Shown piece by piece: positions 21,695-34,259 of a stretch of 64,000 nucleotides of DNA. Made by a program: the position numbers and the translations under genes. Numbering within the stretch: position 1 is the first letter of the stretch; every line of letters starts with the position of its first letter. A model generated the notes under the pieces. It made no database searches and was not told where the DNA came from. It saw only the letters and a list, made by a program, of their open reading frames with translations. Source of the stretch: Blastomyces gilchristii SLH14081 (lineage: Eukaryota; Ascomycota; Eurotiomycetes; Onygenales; Ajellomycetaceae); the NCBI RefSeq assembly GCF_000003855.2, contig NW_003101678.1, forward strand, positions 3,337,939 to 3,401,938. Direction: 5' to 3'.

Positions 21695-22739
21695 TTTAAC
21701 GTAATTAACTACTCAACGCCCGTATACACTCAACGCCTGCTCAATCTTCATTTTTTCATTCATCTTCAAACACTTATAATATGCATTACAAAGCAGTTAT
21801 ATAAGCAACAATTGATGATTTAAAGGCATAATTAATCTCTAATTACACTGAGACTGCTAAAAAAAATGAAATCAGTTGATATACATTATCACAGTGATAT
21901 AGAGATGTTCAAACATTAAGAAAGAAAGCAAGCTCTACTCACTACAAAAATCTCACAGATTTGCAAGAAGAATGACTTCTTTTTCATATTAATTGATTAA
22001 CAGATTGTGGTTTTTCTTGTACATCTCAAATCCTTCATAATCTCATTGTTGAGATTCTAAAAGTATCTATTAAAATTAACTGAGTGTTACAATTCTGTCA
22101 GTGCTATAAGAATGTAAGCAAGTTACTCTATCTTTGAAATATTTATCAAAAATGCAAGATTGCAGACAATTTAACATATTTCAAGCATTATTTTAATCTT
22201 ATAATAGATTTCTTTCTTCTACTGATTTTTTACTTCTTGCTAATTAATTTATAGCTACAGACAAAAATCACTTAATATAATATTGAACTCATGAATATTT
22301 ACAACTTTGATGAGAAAGAATTTCTATTAGAACTCATTCACACTCTCAAATATATCATATTGATTACTTCTAGACTGACCGTGTGACCGTGTCTGAGACC
22401 AGAACCAGATTTTTTGATAGTTTTATTACCAATTCGACTAGACTGGCCGGCGGGACCATGAATTTCACATTTGGTCCCATTTGGTCTGGTCTCATACATT
22501 TCTTGGCGTGAGTCCCACCAGGACCAAGCCTCGAAAAAATCTGAAAATGGACCATTTCTGAGAGAAATAGCATGTAAAATGACCAGATTTAATTCAAGAA
22601 CAGTGAAATGAGAGTAATTTCTCAGAATAAACTGTGAAAGATGATCATTCTTCTAAAATCAGAATGAGACTGAGACTGAAGATTAAAATCAGTCTCATTC
22701 AGTTCATTCAGTGATTGCTTATATAATCAGAATTTAGTA

Positions 22740-25600
22740 ATGATTATTGATAATACTCATGAAACAACTAAATACATTCTTGTGTAAGTTTATTCTTCAC
22801 TTTCTCATGAAAACTACACTTCTCTGATATACTGTGATCAGAGGTATTAAACTGTCTGAAAATTTCATGTTTTATAATCATGAGTTTCTTGATTGTTTCT
22901 TCTTGTAATTGTTCTCAGTGATAGTGATAAATATCTCAACTTAAGTTGAACTTTCACTTCATTCTCATCTCTGTCAATGAAATTGTCAGAATATTACATA
23001 TCATCAGTGCAACAGTTGAATATATACTCTCAACAATTTTTCATAACTCTAGAATTGATTTGATGTGTAAATTTATCAGATCATCTTGAAGATAGCAGTT
23101 AAATTCAGTTTTATAAGTATGTAGTTTTGTCTGATTTTTAATTGTAATCAATATATACAAGTTCTGTTTCAAAGTTAGTATTATAGTTCTATGAAATATG
23201 AAGTGTTATCAAAGATCATTACTTACTAGAGAATTGTATTCCACTGTCTTCACATCTTGAACATCTGCTTGTTCAAATCTCTGATAGTTGGTATTGTAGT
23301 AGTCTCAGGCTAATTTGACATACAAGTCTCATTTCTTCTCTGTTCAATCTTGAGAAGTGTAGATATTAACTTAATGAGAGAAATCTAGTAGAGCTGCTAC
23401 AGTATAGTACTCTGTAAAAGATTGTTCAGTTTTGCTGTAATAATATACCAGTTTATTTCTTACAGTAATAATAGCCTGCACTATAGTATTATCCCAGACT
23501 GAATTTCTTTTTAAGTGATTTAACTGCTTCTCAAGATAAGTAAATAAACTGTTATACATTCATCAGACTGACTGCAGTATTGGTGTATAAGTGATTGAGA
23601 CTGTCTTTGTTATCTTATAAAACTGAAACAGTAAATCAATCATATATTTCAACTGAGTTTACTTTATATCAGAAAGTTTCAATATCTGAATCTTTTTCTG
23701 ATCAGAGTGTTACACTCAATGATCAATTGTCTGACACAATCAAAGAGTCTGAACAGTTATCTTATATATTGAACTTCATCATATTCTAACATTCTGTATC
23801 ATATTCAGTGATATAACTGATTTATTTATTTATTAAATATCATGAAATCATTGTTATTGTTTAGAGAAGGTACAAATCACATTAGCAATGTTTTGAATCT
23901 GTGATATTTAAATTATTAGTCAATCTATTCAAAATTAACAGTAGTGTTATCAAAAAGTATTATTAAAAAACAATATTAAAAAGTGTTATTAAAAAACATT
24001 ATCTTTTGCAAAGTAGATGCAAAAGTTACTTGAGTAATCACTTTCATCTCATTCTCATCTCAAGAATCAGTCATCTCATTATTCTTCATCTCAATGTTAA
24101 GATTCTTTATCAGTGTTTATATCACAAGTTGAATCACATGAGCAATGCAGAGAATATAATCTTGTTTATTATTTCAGAAATGCAAAGTCAATTTTTGCTT
24201 CAAGCTCTTCATCATAGTGTAGTTATTCACAGTATTATCAGTTGTAATTATAAGAAGACTGAGACTAATATCTCAATAGTCATTTTTAATCACAGTCATT
24301 AATATCTCTGTCATATAATCCTCAGTATGACTACTGATCAATGATTTAAATTCAATTAATGTCTCCTAATAAGTTCAGTTCTCATCAATGTAATAACATG
24401 TAACTCTCATAAATGTAAGATTGTTTATACTAGTTCATACATTCACTGTAAAAGACACTCTTTAATGATTCTTCAACTCTGATTCTAGATATTGCATATT
24501 GACTTTATAGTGTATCTCAAGGTTGAATCAAAGACAGAATCAATATAGAATATGAAGATTTGAATTAAGTATTTGAAGAAGTGTTCAGAATTCAGGGTTT
24601 TCAATTGATTAAAGAGAAAGATTCAGAGATATATATATACAAAGTAATTATTCACAGAAGTTATTAGATGAGAGTTGTGAAATCAGAGTACTGATATATG
24701 ATTGTTTTCACATAATTTTCTTCAAATTAGAAAGTTAGTATTATCAAAAATTGTTATCTGATAGAGTAACTTACCAGCTCAGTAGTAATTTTCTGATTAT
24801 TTTTCTTTTATTGTCTACATTCTGATGACTTCAGATGTTAGAAAATTTCTTCAGAGCTATAATCAGTTCATGATAAATATTTCTGAATGAAGTTACAGTG
24901 ATTATAGCAGAGAGATGACTCTTCAGTAATCTATAATACAATCTGTTGATAATTATTTTATAGATTATCTCAGTGTTTATGTTGAGTTTTTCATAAATTT
25001 CATAGCCTGGAATTAGATGTGAAGAATAAAGTGATTATTTATCATAATTGAAAGAGAGTATTCTGTGTTGAATTGTAAACAATGTAGACTTTGTAATTCA
25101 CAGTGATTTCTTAAAGAGTTTATGAATCTTCAATAAAAGTAAAAGAAGTGAAAGAAGTGAATTCAGAAGATATAATAATAATTTAAGAAAGATAATAATT
25201 TATTTTCAATAACTGATCACTGATGTGTGTAAGAAGAATTAATATAAGAGAAAATATCTTATTTCTTAGCTTAGTTATAATTTTAATACTAACTCAGATT
25301 GAATATCATTGATGTATAAAAGTAAATAAATAATCTTGATTAATCTCTGTCATATTTCTTGAAATATATTAATATTATGAAAGAGAGTGTTACTAAATTG
25401 CATTATTAGATGATATCATTAAAAATATATTAATATTGTGAATATTAATGTTGAAAAAATATTAATACTTATACATTATAGTGATTTGTGAATCATGATA
25501 GTTAAATATATATATATATATATATCATTCCTGACTTGATTACAACTTGTACAATAATTTTTGAAAACTCAAAATCAATTTTAATTATTAATAATTAAAA
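22740..25600 (-). pseudogene. hAT transposase relic, spliced
   Basis: Read on the minus strand. From about 23690 to 23230 runs a frame with FYKITKTVSITYTPILQSV, then SLFTYLEKQLNHLKR, NKLVYYYSKTEQ, and VAALLDFSH with Trp codons turned to TGA downstream, the usual middle of fungal hAT transposases. A 63-nt intron (23226 to 23164, GTAAGT, TACTAAC, AACAG) separates it from the C-terminal dimerisation domain, legible as ICNILTISLTE and EQLQEETIKKLMIIKHE near 22850-23000. Another likely intron is 24774 to 24720. The 5' end cannot be fixed; 25600 is a guess. Stops make it inactive. Confidence 0.8.
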
Positions 25601-25681
25601 ACTTAAACTTATAACTAACTAATATAAAAAGAAAAAAATCTACTTCTTCTCTTTCTCATTCTTCTTATCATTCTTCATAAT

Positions 25682-26490
25682 TCACTTCTCATTCTTCTTC
25701 TTCTTCTTCTTCTTCTTCTCCTTCTTTATCTTCTCATCTGAGATGATAATCACCTCAAAATCTCTCTTCACTGCCTTCTCAGAAGAGGGTTTCTGCTGCT
25801 CCCTCTCAGCCAGGTCAACCTGCATCTTAAAATCCTGCATTTCCTGGTCTGCTGTCTCAGGTTCCACCTCAGTAGTAAGCAGATTAGTATGCTCAGAGAG
25901 CAGGGCTGTCTCCTCAATGTTCTGAATCATGAAGTGCATTCAAGACCTGAACAAGGCCTCAATTCTCTCCTTCTCTGTCAGCTCCTGCTAATCAATTAGA
26001 GAACAGAAGTGTTATTAAAAATCATTATCTCTTAATAAATAAAAAACTTACCAGTTTTAACTTCTTTATCTTCTGCTTTAACATTCTCTCAATCTTCTTC
26101 TGCTACTGCTTATTTACAGTAATACTCTTCTTCTCTCTCTCTCTCTTTATCTTGAACTCAAATCATTCTTAGAACTTCTCCTGGTTTCACTGCTGCTGTA
26201 TGAGACTCTTCACTGTCTTCTTCTTCAATCTCTCATAGGCAGTGTCATTCATATTATTTCTATACTTAGTTCAGTCTAAATCTATCAGAAGTATTACTTA
26301 AAATCATTATTATTCTACTTTCTTACAAAGCCTCTTCAAGACATTATAATGTGTCTTACAATCAGTCTTCTCTTACTTGAACATCTTCTTCTTCTCTCTC
26401 TTCAATCTGTGACAGTGCTCATGTGCCTTGATGGTCCGCAGAACTGCAGAATATTTGAAGAGAAATGACATGATTGATTTTGATAAGTGT
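25682..26490 (-). pseudogene. Second spliced coding relic inside the hAT element, unknown function
   Basis: The minus strand shows a Lys/Glu-rich, probably coiled-coil frame from a possible ATG near 26472, with likely introns 26326 to about 26276 and 26051 to 25988 (GTAAGT, TTAG). A final exon ends at 25682 with 85 uninterrupted codons, finishing in a Lys-rich tail after FEVIIISDEKIKKE. Upstream exons hold TGA and TAG stops. I do not recognise the family. It could be a second hAT gene, a captured host gene or another nested element. CpG is absent but CpA and TpG are frequent, so it looks less damaged than the transposase. Confidence 0.45.
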
Positions 26491-26523
26491 TGAAGAGAGA
26501 TGAAGGCAGAAGAGGCGGTCAGA

Positions 26524-26657
26524 AATGATATAATAATAGTAATGATGATAATAATGATGATGATGATAATAATGATGATGATAGTGATGATGTTGATAAT
26601 AATGATAATAATGATAGTGATGATGATAATGATGATGATAATAATGATAATAATGAA
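26524..26657. repeat. Imperfect (ATG/ATA) trinucleotide tract
   Basis: About 130 bp of mixed GAT, TAA and TGA triplets. The His/Tyr-rich minus-strand frame through it is only a by-product of the repeat. Confidence 0.85.
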
Positions 26658-27755
26658 AGAAGAAGTGCATTGAAATATATTACTGACTTATCAAATATAA
26701 AGAGATAAAGAAAATATTAACAGCTTTCAGAGATATACAGAAACAGCTACAGTGTTGCATAGCAATATCATCTTTATTCAATGCATGCAGTGTTGATATT
26801 CTTTGTATACAGTTATCATATAATCTATATCAGAGATACATGCAGAAAACAGATCTTTATTACTAGAAAGAATGATTGCAGTGATTCTCTATTTTCATAT
26901 TATAAAGATAAGTTATTCTTATTTCTTTCTTCTCTCTTTTCTCTTCTTCTTCAACTCATCACTAAATTCAAGCTGATATGAAAACTATTAAAACACTTCT
27001 AGAAACCCTCAAATTGAAGAGTATAGACTAATCAAATTTTAAATACAGAAGAATTAAATTACATTTAATATTACTAATTATTCATTCTCTCTTAATAAAA
27101 TCACAGTCACATCTTCTCTCTCCCTCTCTTAAACAAAACATGACCTGTGAAAAGCAAGTATCACATCAGGCCATAATGACCAACACAGTCTCAGTATGCA
27201 GAGCTGTATACACACAGTGCATGCTGAACTGAGAGACTGTGTGAATTGCAAACCAGCACCAGCATCTCAGAGAGAGCTGTGTGACATGAAAAAGCTGTAA
27301 CTCTCAGTCATATGTGCAGAGAATAAATTATCACAGTAAGTGCATGTGCATTGCATAGAAGTAATGCTTTTTAATAACACTCAGTCTCTGATATCATGAA
27401 AATAGAGTCTCTTTATGAGATCTGTTTTTATCAGAAGTCAGGGAATTTTATATTTCTCAAGATCATCTTCACCTGCCTTGTCCATGAAATCAATGAGGGA
27501 AATCATCAATTTCAGTGTTCTGCTCTTGATATCATTCAAGTGACAGCAGAGTTCACCCTGGCCACACTTTTTAAGTGTATGTTTTCTAAATATTCACATT
27601 TATACAGATATATACTGATTATTTATTAGATGATGTTAAGACAATAACTCATCATGACTGTGTTACTCTTACTGTGAGAAATACACAGTTAATGATGAAT
27701 ATTGTAAAGACTCTGAGAAGTGAGTATTTTAAGAATGCTGCAACTCTGTGACCTT

Positions 27756-27935
27756 GATTTTTTTTATTATTATTTTTTATTTTTTTCTTTTTCTTTTCTT
27801 TTTTTTTTTTTTTCTTTCTCTTTTTTTTTTTTTCTTTCTCTTTTTTTTTTTTTTTTTTTTTTATCCATTCGGATTGTTTGGTTTTATTTTTGTTTTTTTT
27901 ATTTTTTGTTTTTTTTTTTGGATTTTAAATTTTTT
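27756..27935. repeat. Poly(T)-rich tract (180 bp)
   Basis: Long T homopolymers interrupted by TTTC and a few other bases. Phe-rich frames here are artefacts. It lies near the right end of the hAT element. Confidence 0.85.
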
Positions 27936-28960
27936 TCATAATTAAAATTATATGAATTATGATCTGTGTTCAGAAAAGTAATGATATTTGATAATACTCC
28001 CTATTGAATTTTCAACAAATGAGCACTATGTTATGATATTATGTAAGTGAGAAGTGATTTCATGGTCTCATTTAATGCCATTCTCAATAATGAAATCAGA
28101 ATGAAAATGTGACTAAGAATTCAAACATATTCTTTATCTGAGACTAGATTTTTATTTGAAAAGTGAATCTGAGACCTTTAATATTTGAAATAATGTGATT
28201 TGAAATCAATGTGATGAACATAAACTATGATCAGAAGTAATGCTTTTAGACAACATGACAACTGTAAAGTTTGGTCCTGGTCTCAGACACGGTCACACGG
28301 TCAGTCTAAATTCGACTGATCTCATTACACAGTTTTAACATTAGATAGTAGTCTCATACTGTCTCAGTGAGACTTACTGTCTACTCTTATCACATTTTTC
28401 AAATGATATCATGATTTTCACTTCTCAATTTAAATTATTTTTATTACTTTAAATGACTTTAAATCTCATTTGAGCATTATTAAAAAGTGTTACTTTTTAA
28501 AAAATTAAAAATAGTCTAAAAAAAACCTTAAAATGTCTAAAAATAGTAACTTTATGCCAAGAATAAGATTAAATGAAATTATTTTTTTCAAGTCATGGTT
28601 TCATTTTAAGATCTGATATATAGTCACTTTGCATGTTTTTTTAATGACTAGTCCCAGCGGGATTCACGTCAAGAAAGGTATGAGATCAGATCAAATGAGA
28701 CCAAATGTGAAATTCATAGTCCCGGCGGCCAGTCTAATTACTTCACTCAAATCAGATTATATAATAGATGTCAGTCAGAATAACAGTCAAGAATTTATAA
28801 CACTACTTATCTCAATTTATACAGATGAAACTTTACTCTTATCTGCTCTTATATATTAAGAAGAATCAAGAGATATGCAAGACACTTAACTGAAGAATTT
28901 TAATAGTGAAAAGAATCAGATCTACTTTACTGCTTCAGCAAATAAATAAAGCAATGATAA

Positions 28961-29758
28961 TGTAAGAGGTCTATACTAAATAGATTGATATGATATTTAT
29001 AGATCTTATAATACAAAAGTGGAAAACATTAGAGAAGGAAAAAAGAGAAAGTGCGGAAAGAAGCAATCAGAGTGAATATTTATACATGTACATAGTAAAG
29101 CTTCAGAGCTAGACTGGCTGTGTGACCGTGTCTGAGACCAGAACCAGATTTTTTGATAGTCTTATTACCAATTTGACTGATCTCATTACACAGTTTTAAC
29201 ATTAGATAGTAGTTTCATACTGTCTCAGTGAGACTTACTGTCTACTCTTATCACATTTTTCAAATAAGAGCACGGTCTTCACTTCTCAAAAAAAAATTAT
29301 TTTTATTGCTTGAAATGACTTTCACTCTCATTGAGGCATAAACAAAAAGTGTTATTTTTTAAGAAATAAAAAGTAGTCAAAAAAAAACCTTAAAATGTCT
29401 AAAACTGGTCTCTTTTATGCGAAGAAGAGAACTAAAATGAGACCAAATAAGACCACTTTTCTTCTTTTTTTTTTATCTAGTCATGGATTTTCATTTTAAG
29501 ACCTGATATATAGTCACTTTGCCTATTGTTTTAATGACTAGTCCCAGTAGGATTCACGCCAAGAAATGTATGAGATCAGATCGAATGAGATCAAACGTGA
29601 AATTCATAATCCCGGCGGCCAGTCTATTTGGAGCAGAAGAATAGAAATTTCATGAGTTTTTTAACTGAGAATCAGTGACTGAGAATCAGAGCTTTTAGCA
29701 GAAATCTATAAAGTTTAATGAAATAGTCTATATATTTGATCAAGTACATCTTATTCTA
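28961..29758 (-). repeat. Gypsy-1B 3' LTR interrupted by a hAT MITE
   Basis: Begins TGTAAGAGG (complement of the LTR end). Without the MITE and its duplicated 8 bp it is about 273 bp, against 290 bp in copy A. Confidence 0.8.
29110..29626 (+). mobile_element. hAT MITE (517 bp) in Gypsy-1B LTR
   Basis: TAGACTGGCTGTGTGACCG to CGGCGGCCAGTCTA. The flanks TTCAGAGC (left) and TTTGGAGC (right) are an 8-bp TSD of original TTCGGAGC, each side mutated by a different transition at the CpG. Copies C and D of the LTR show TTCG at this site. Confidence 0.9.
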
Positions 29759-31271
29759 TTAGTTCTCTCTTTCTAGAAGTGAGATTGTGTATAGTTCTTA
29801 TCAGTCAAGAGCAGCTGTTTCAGATAATACAGAGCTCAGAGTTCAGATTAAGTGATCATAGCTAACTCATTTTATAAGATATTATTAACTGTGATTATGA
29901 AGTCTCTTATCAAGAATATCTTTAATCTCTTATTCAAGTTTATTATCTTCTTCTATGATCTCTGATGACTGTCAGTTGAAAGTCAGTTGAGAAGAAAATA
30001 GATCAGTGACAGCATAGTGAAACAAGCTTGTATAAAAGACATCATGAATTTCTGATAATGTATTAAGACAGTAGTTATGACTGTCCAGAACTTTTATCAC
30101 TTTATACTTGATATAACAGTAATTCAGTGTATAAGATAAGTATGTAATCTGTACATTCTTAAGATTCAATCACATCAGATCTTCTATCTTATACTACTTG
30201 ATAAAGCCTCAGTGAATATTGATTCAGTTCTCTTGATCTTGTTTAACACTTGTCATAAAGACCTCTGCTCAGTCACAGATGTCTCAGAGCTTTATTACTA
30301 TATTATCAGTGATCTGAATCAGACTGCAGAGATTTAGTGTGAAATATATAATCTCTAGAAGATTCAATATCTTCATATAATAACTGTGTGTAAGAAAGAA
30401 TGAGCTTATATCTGTTAAAATAGCATCTTATTTATTGATAGTGATCTCTGCATGTAGAAGCAGATTATATCAATTATCTTATAAGTGATTAGAGAGCTTA
30501 GAAAGATAATTCTTTACAGTCTGAATTATTCATTCTAATATATTATCAGTTCCAGAGTGATAAGCAGTTGACAGACAGTGTATAATCTTGAGAGCTTGAC
30601 AGATTCTTGTTCAGAGAACACTTATTAATTAACAGCTCTGATCTGATATCATAGATCTTAGCAATTCATATATCTGATAGAATGAGCTCTGTAGAAAGAC
30701 TTCAGTAACTTATTCACTATTTATCTTATTATAAGATTTTAATATTACATCTTTGCTGAATCAGTTAATGATAATTAGAATATTTCTACAACTCTTACTC
30801 TCAGAGAGATCAATAACAAAGTCAATTATTATATCTTGTCAGATTCTATCAGAGATATTGAGTGATTTCAACAGGACTTTTCTACAATTCTTTCATAAAG
30901 TGATAGAGAAACAACAGTTACAGTTTTGAACAAAGTGTCTAATACTATTCAATATCTCAAATCAGTAGAATTCTCAAGAGATTATTTAATACAGTTGTTC
31001 ACAACTCAGATAACTGATTATATATAAATAATATATTTCTTACATTATCTGAGTGTATAGAGATTCAGAATGAGAGACTCAGTATTATTTCTAAAATTAC
31101 AGAGTATTATTATTATCAATTGAGCATTCTGAGATATCAGTTCTTATACATAGTTTTGAGAAGAATCAGAGTGCTTCTTAATGTACTGCTTTAATAAGTG
31201 CTTGAAGAAGTTCATCAGATTGAGCTGTTATATATCACAGTTCATTCAGTGTAGATTTAGAAGAAGTTGAT

Positions 31272-34259
31272 TATTATTATTATTATTATTCTTCAATTAT
31301 AGATGTATGCAGTCAGAGACTATGACATCTACCTGAGAACTTTTAGTTCTCAGGGTTTTTCCTATATCTGTAAAGTTAACTATTATATATTCATCAATTT
31401 CAGATATGCAAAATCAGAAAATTCCAGTCTAGAATACAAAAACTGTTTACAAATTGCAGTGTTTTAACATCTTCTGATACTTTGAAATCATTTGACAATA
31501 TCATGACAAAGGAAAAGAGAATACAGTCTTAAAGATAGACACATTAAATAGATAGATAGAAAGAAATTGAAAGAAAAAGATAAAGTAAAGAAAGACTGTA
31601 ACAAAACAAATTATTAAAAGATAGTATATAGCTATTTTAACAGACTATATCTGGTTGATTTCCTCCTCTTCATATTCAGATACTTCTGAATTTAGCCATT
31701 TTCTTATAGCTGCTTGAGTTTCTGATAGAAAGTCTATTAAGTATTTAATTCCTGTCTCAGTTGAGAATAAGAATCTTATATTTAATTAATTTAGATCATA
31801 CTTCTCCTTCAATCTGGCTCTGAGACTATTGTATAATGCACAGTGTATTATAATATACTCAGGATTCTCATTTGTATTGCAGAATGAGCATTCTATTGAG
31901 TCAAATCTATCATCAAATCTTTGTATATAAGATTTGAAATAGCCATGTCCTAGTTTCAGCTGTATTATAGATGAGAATATTTTCTTTTTACACTTAATTG
32001 AACAAGATTTCCACTTGGGTTTTGTTTCAAATCTTGAATAATGTATACTCTTCTTTTATTTCTGCCAGCTTTCATTTCACTTGTCTAAACAAGATTCTTT
32101 TATTTTTCTCTTTATAAAAGACCAGGACACAATTTTTTGAATAGATCTGCTTAATTCTGCACCCTTTTTTGCAGCTGAATCAGCCAATTCATTGCCATGA
32201 ATATTCATATAAGCAGGAACTCAGTGCAGATGAATTATCAGCTTTGATGTTCTTCTCTTTTGAATTTTCAAAACAGAGTTTAAAATCAGTTCAAGATTCA
32301 TTTGATCATTATGAATCTGACTATTTCTAAGTCTTTTTAAAGCAGCTTGACTATCAGAGAATATTCATATCTCTTTCAAACAATTTCCTCTTTTATGAGA
32401 TTTTATTTCAATGAGTTTGAAAGCTTTCACTATCACAAATAGTTCAGCATCAAAGACTTCACATTCACAGCCTAGATTTCAGAAATCTGAGATAAAATTG
32501 ATATTATCTTCAGTATAAGCAATGCCTGCACCTAATCTATTCAAGTTCTCATTTTTTGAGCTGTCTGAATAAATCAGAATAGAGTCTTTTATATTGATTG
32601 TAGAAATTCTCTTCAAATACTGTTCATATTCTTTCTCTTTTAATAGTTCACTTATTTGTAAGTCTATAAGAGATTCAAGCTTTTCTCTCCAGAGAGATAA
32701 CTTCTCATGATCAACTTTTTCAACATTTAAAGAAGAAAATTGATTTTTAATCAGAGAGCATAGTCTGTACAGTTGAGAAGGCATTTTCTTTGAAGAATTA
32801 TTTTCATTTCAATCAAGAAATCTATTCCAATCTAGTTCATTTCCAGAGTTAATTGATGAAAATGAAGAAGAGACTCTTTCTCTGATTATATGATTTGAGC
32901 TCATCTTTACAACTCTCAGAGCATAGTTCATACAGGCCTTTTCAAATCTAATAGCAGAAGGAGGAATTGAAGCTTCAATTTCCATTACTTTAATAGAAGA
33001 TGATTTGAATGCTCTCAGAATTCTTCTCAAGGCTCTGTTTTGCAGACTTTGAAAGAGTTCAGTGAAATTCCCTTGATTATTTCATCAAACTTGAACTCTA
33101 TAATCAGCTACTGATGTAATACAGGCTATATATAACTGTCTCATACCCTGGAAGGATAGACCTCTCTCTGTATTTAATAGTCTGATTATGTTGTTCAATA
33201 GTCTTTCTGCCTTGACAGTTCTTTGTTGTATGTGATATTTAAAATTCAACTTGAAGTTTAACCATACTCCTAATCATTTGACATTTACACTGGGTTTAAT
33301 CTCTCTATTTAAAAGAGTTAGAGATAGTTCTTTCTCATTGAATCTAGAAAAGAAATGAATTAACTCAGTTTTATCCATATCAAATTGAATTTGATTGATA
33401 TCTGCTCTAACAAAGATTTTCTTTGCAGCTTCTTCAATTACTTTCAAATTCTCTTTGATAGTTTTTGAGCTGTAGATTAGACCAATATCATCCACATAAC
33501 TCAGAGATTGCACTATTCTCATATTTCTATTTTTGAATAGATATGCAGTGTATATTGCAAATAAAATGAGTGAGATTGAAGATCCCTGTGATACTTCTAT
33601 TTTTATCTCAGTCTTGTCTTGTTTCATTCCATCAAAGAAGAGTTGTATAATTCTTTTAGACATAAAACAGTTAACTCATTTTATTAGAGAAAGTGGCAGT
33701 TTTAATATCTTCAATGTCTGAATTAACTTTGACTTTGAAACATGATCAAATGCTTCTTTTATATCAATAAAAACTGCAGTTGAGACCAGACCCTCATGCT
33801 TTGCTATTTGAATATCATGAACAACTGAGAGAACAGTGTCAATTGCAGAACACTGTTTTCTACCTCTCATTTATTCACTGAATAAAAGAGAATCACTTAT
33901 AGAGCTTATAAAAGATAGTCAAGTAGCTATTATCTTTTCTAAAACCTTTCCTAGGCAGTTCAATAGAGATATTACTCTATATGACTTAGGAATTGAAGTT
34001 TTTCTATTAGGTTTTGCAAGAATCACTCCAGTGGCTTCTCTCCAGCATTCAGAATGATATCCATTTTTCAAGAGATTGAAAAAGAGCTCAAAATATTCAT
34101 TCTTTAAGTAGGAATATGTATTTTGAATAATCAAGTGATTAATTGAATCAGGACCTGCAGCAGTTTTAACAGAACTTGAGAAGATAGCTGACTCTAATTC
34201 ATCTTGTGTAAGATCAGGCCATTCCCAGTCATTTTCATCAATGTAGTTGAGAAGTGATA
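31272..34259 (-). mobile_element. LINE copy B, 5'-truncated (2988 bp), least mutated copy
   Basis: Its (TTA)n tail is at the left end and its 3'UTR matches copy A. The 13-bp TSD AGAAGAAGTTGAT is perfect (31259-31271 and 34260-34272). It is truncated inside ORF2, just before the RT domain, which is typical of incomplete target-primed reverse transcription. It has fewer stops than copies A, C and D. Confidence 0.93.
31645..34259 (-). pseudogene. LINE ORF2 copy B: RT and RNase H, partial
   Basis: Starts near the AAGPDSIN-equivalent RT segment and ends at TAG 31645-31647. Uninterrupted stretches of 129, 101, 73 and 71 codons survive. The RT box reads LSYVDDIGLIYSS near 33485-33500, so this copy keeps the catalytic Asp pair lost in copies A and C. 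RNase H is legible at about 32130-32590. Remaining stops are mostly TGA at Trp positions. Closest of the four to the ancestral sequence, but still dead. Confidence 0.88.

Larger units (their letters stand above)
22439..28308 (-). mobile_element. 5.9-kb hAT transposon with transposase relic, nested in its own MITE
   Basis: Terminal inverted repeats are TAGACTGGCCGGCGG (left) and the complement of TAGACTGACCGTGTGACCG (right). The perfect 8-bp TSD AATTCGAC is at 22431-22438 and 28309-28316. It is inverted relative to the host MITE. The outer 95 bp on the left and 36 bp on the right match the MITEs, so it is the likely autonomous relative. The left two-thirds hold the transposase on the minus strand; the right third holds a second spliced coding relic and low-complexity tracts. 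Confidence 0.9.
22371..28736. mobile_element. hAT MITE inserted in Fot1/pogo, itself interrupted
   Basis: Two arms (22371-22438 and 28317-28736) of a roughly 490-bp MITE. It starts TAGACTGACCGTGTGACCG and ends CCGGCGGCCAGTCTA. The perfect 8-bp TSD ATTACTTC (22363-22370, 28737-28744) marks the hAT superfamily. The arms join to the same sequence as the uninterrupted MITEs at 29110 and 53020. Confidence 0.92.
21699..28960 (+). mobile_element. Fot1/pogo (Tc1-mariner) DNA transposon relic, split by hAT insertion
   Basis: Coding remains lie on both sides of the hAT insertion (21780-22370 and 28745-28920). The left part has helix-turn-helix and linker-like sequence and NIYNFDEKEFLLELIHTLKY near 22296, which holds the first catalytic Asp of the DDE domain. 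After the insertion the frame resumes with NNSQEFITLLISIYTDETLL near 28781-28840, the usual continuation in fungal pogo transposases. The left edge may be ACGTAATTAACTACTCAAC at 21699 after TA. The right side is cut off by the Gypsy-1B LTR, so the right terminal repeat is missing. Confidence 0.8.

Noticed and set aside
22371..22438. Stand-alone short TIR element
   Set aside because: It is the left arm of a MITE whose right arm resumes at 28317 after the inserted hAT; the flanking TSDs prove it.
26419..26670. His/Tyr-rich minus-strand frame
   Set aside because: Product of the imperfect trinucleotide repeat.
27720..27945. Phe-rich frames of 65-73 codons
   Set aside because: Product of the poly(T) tract.
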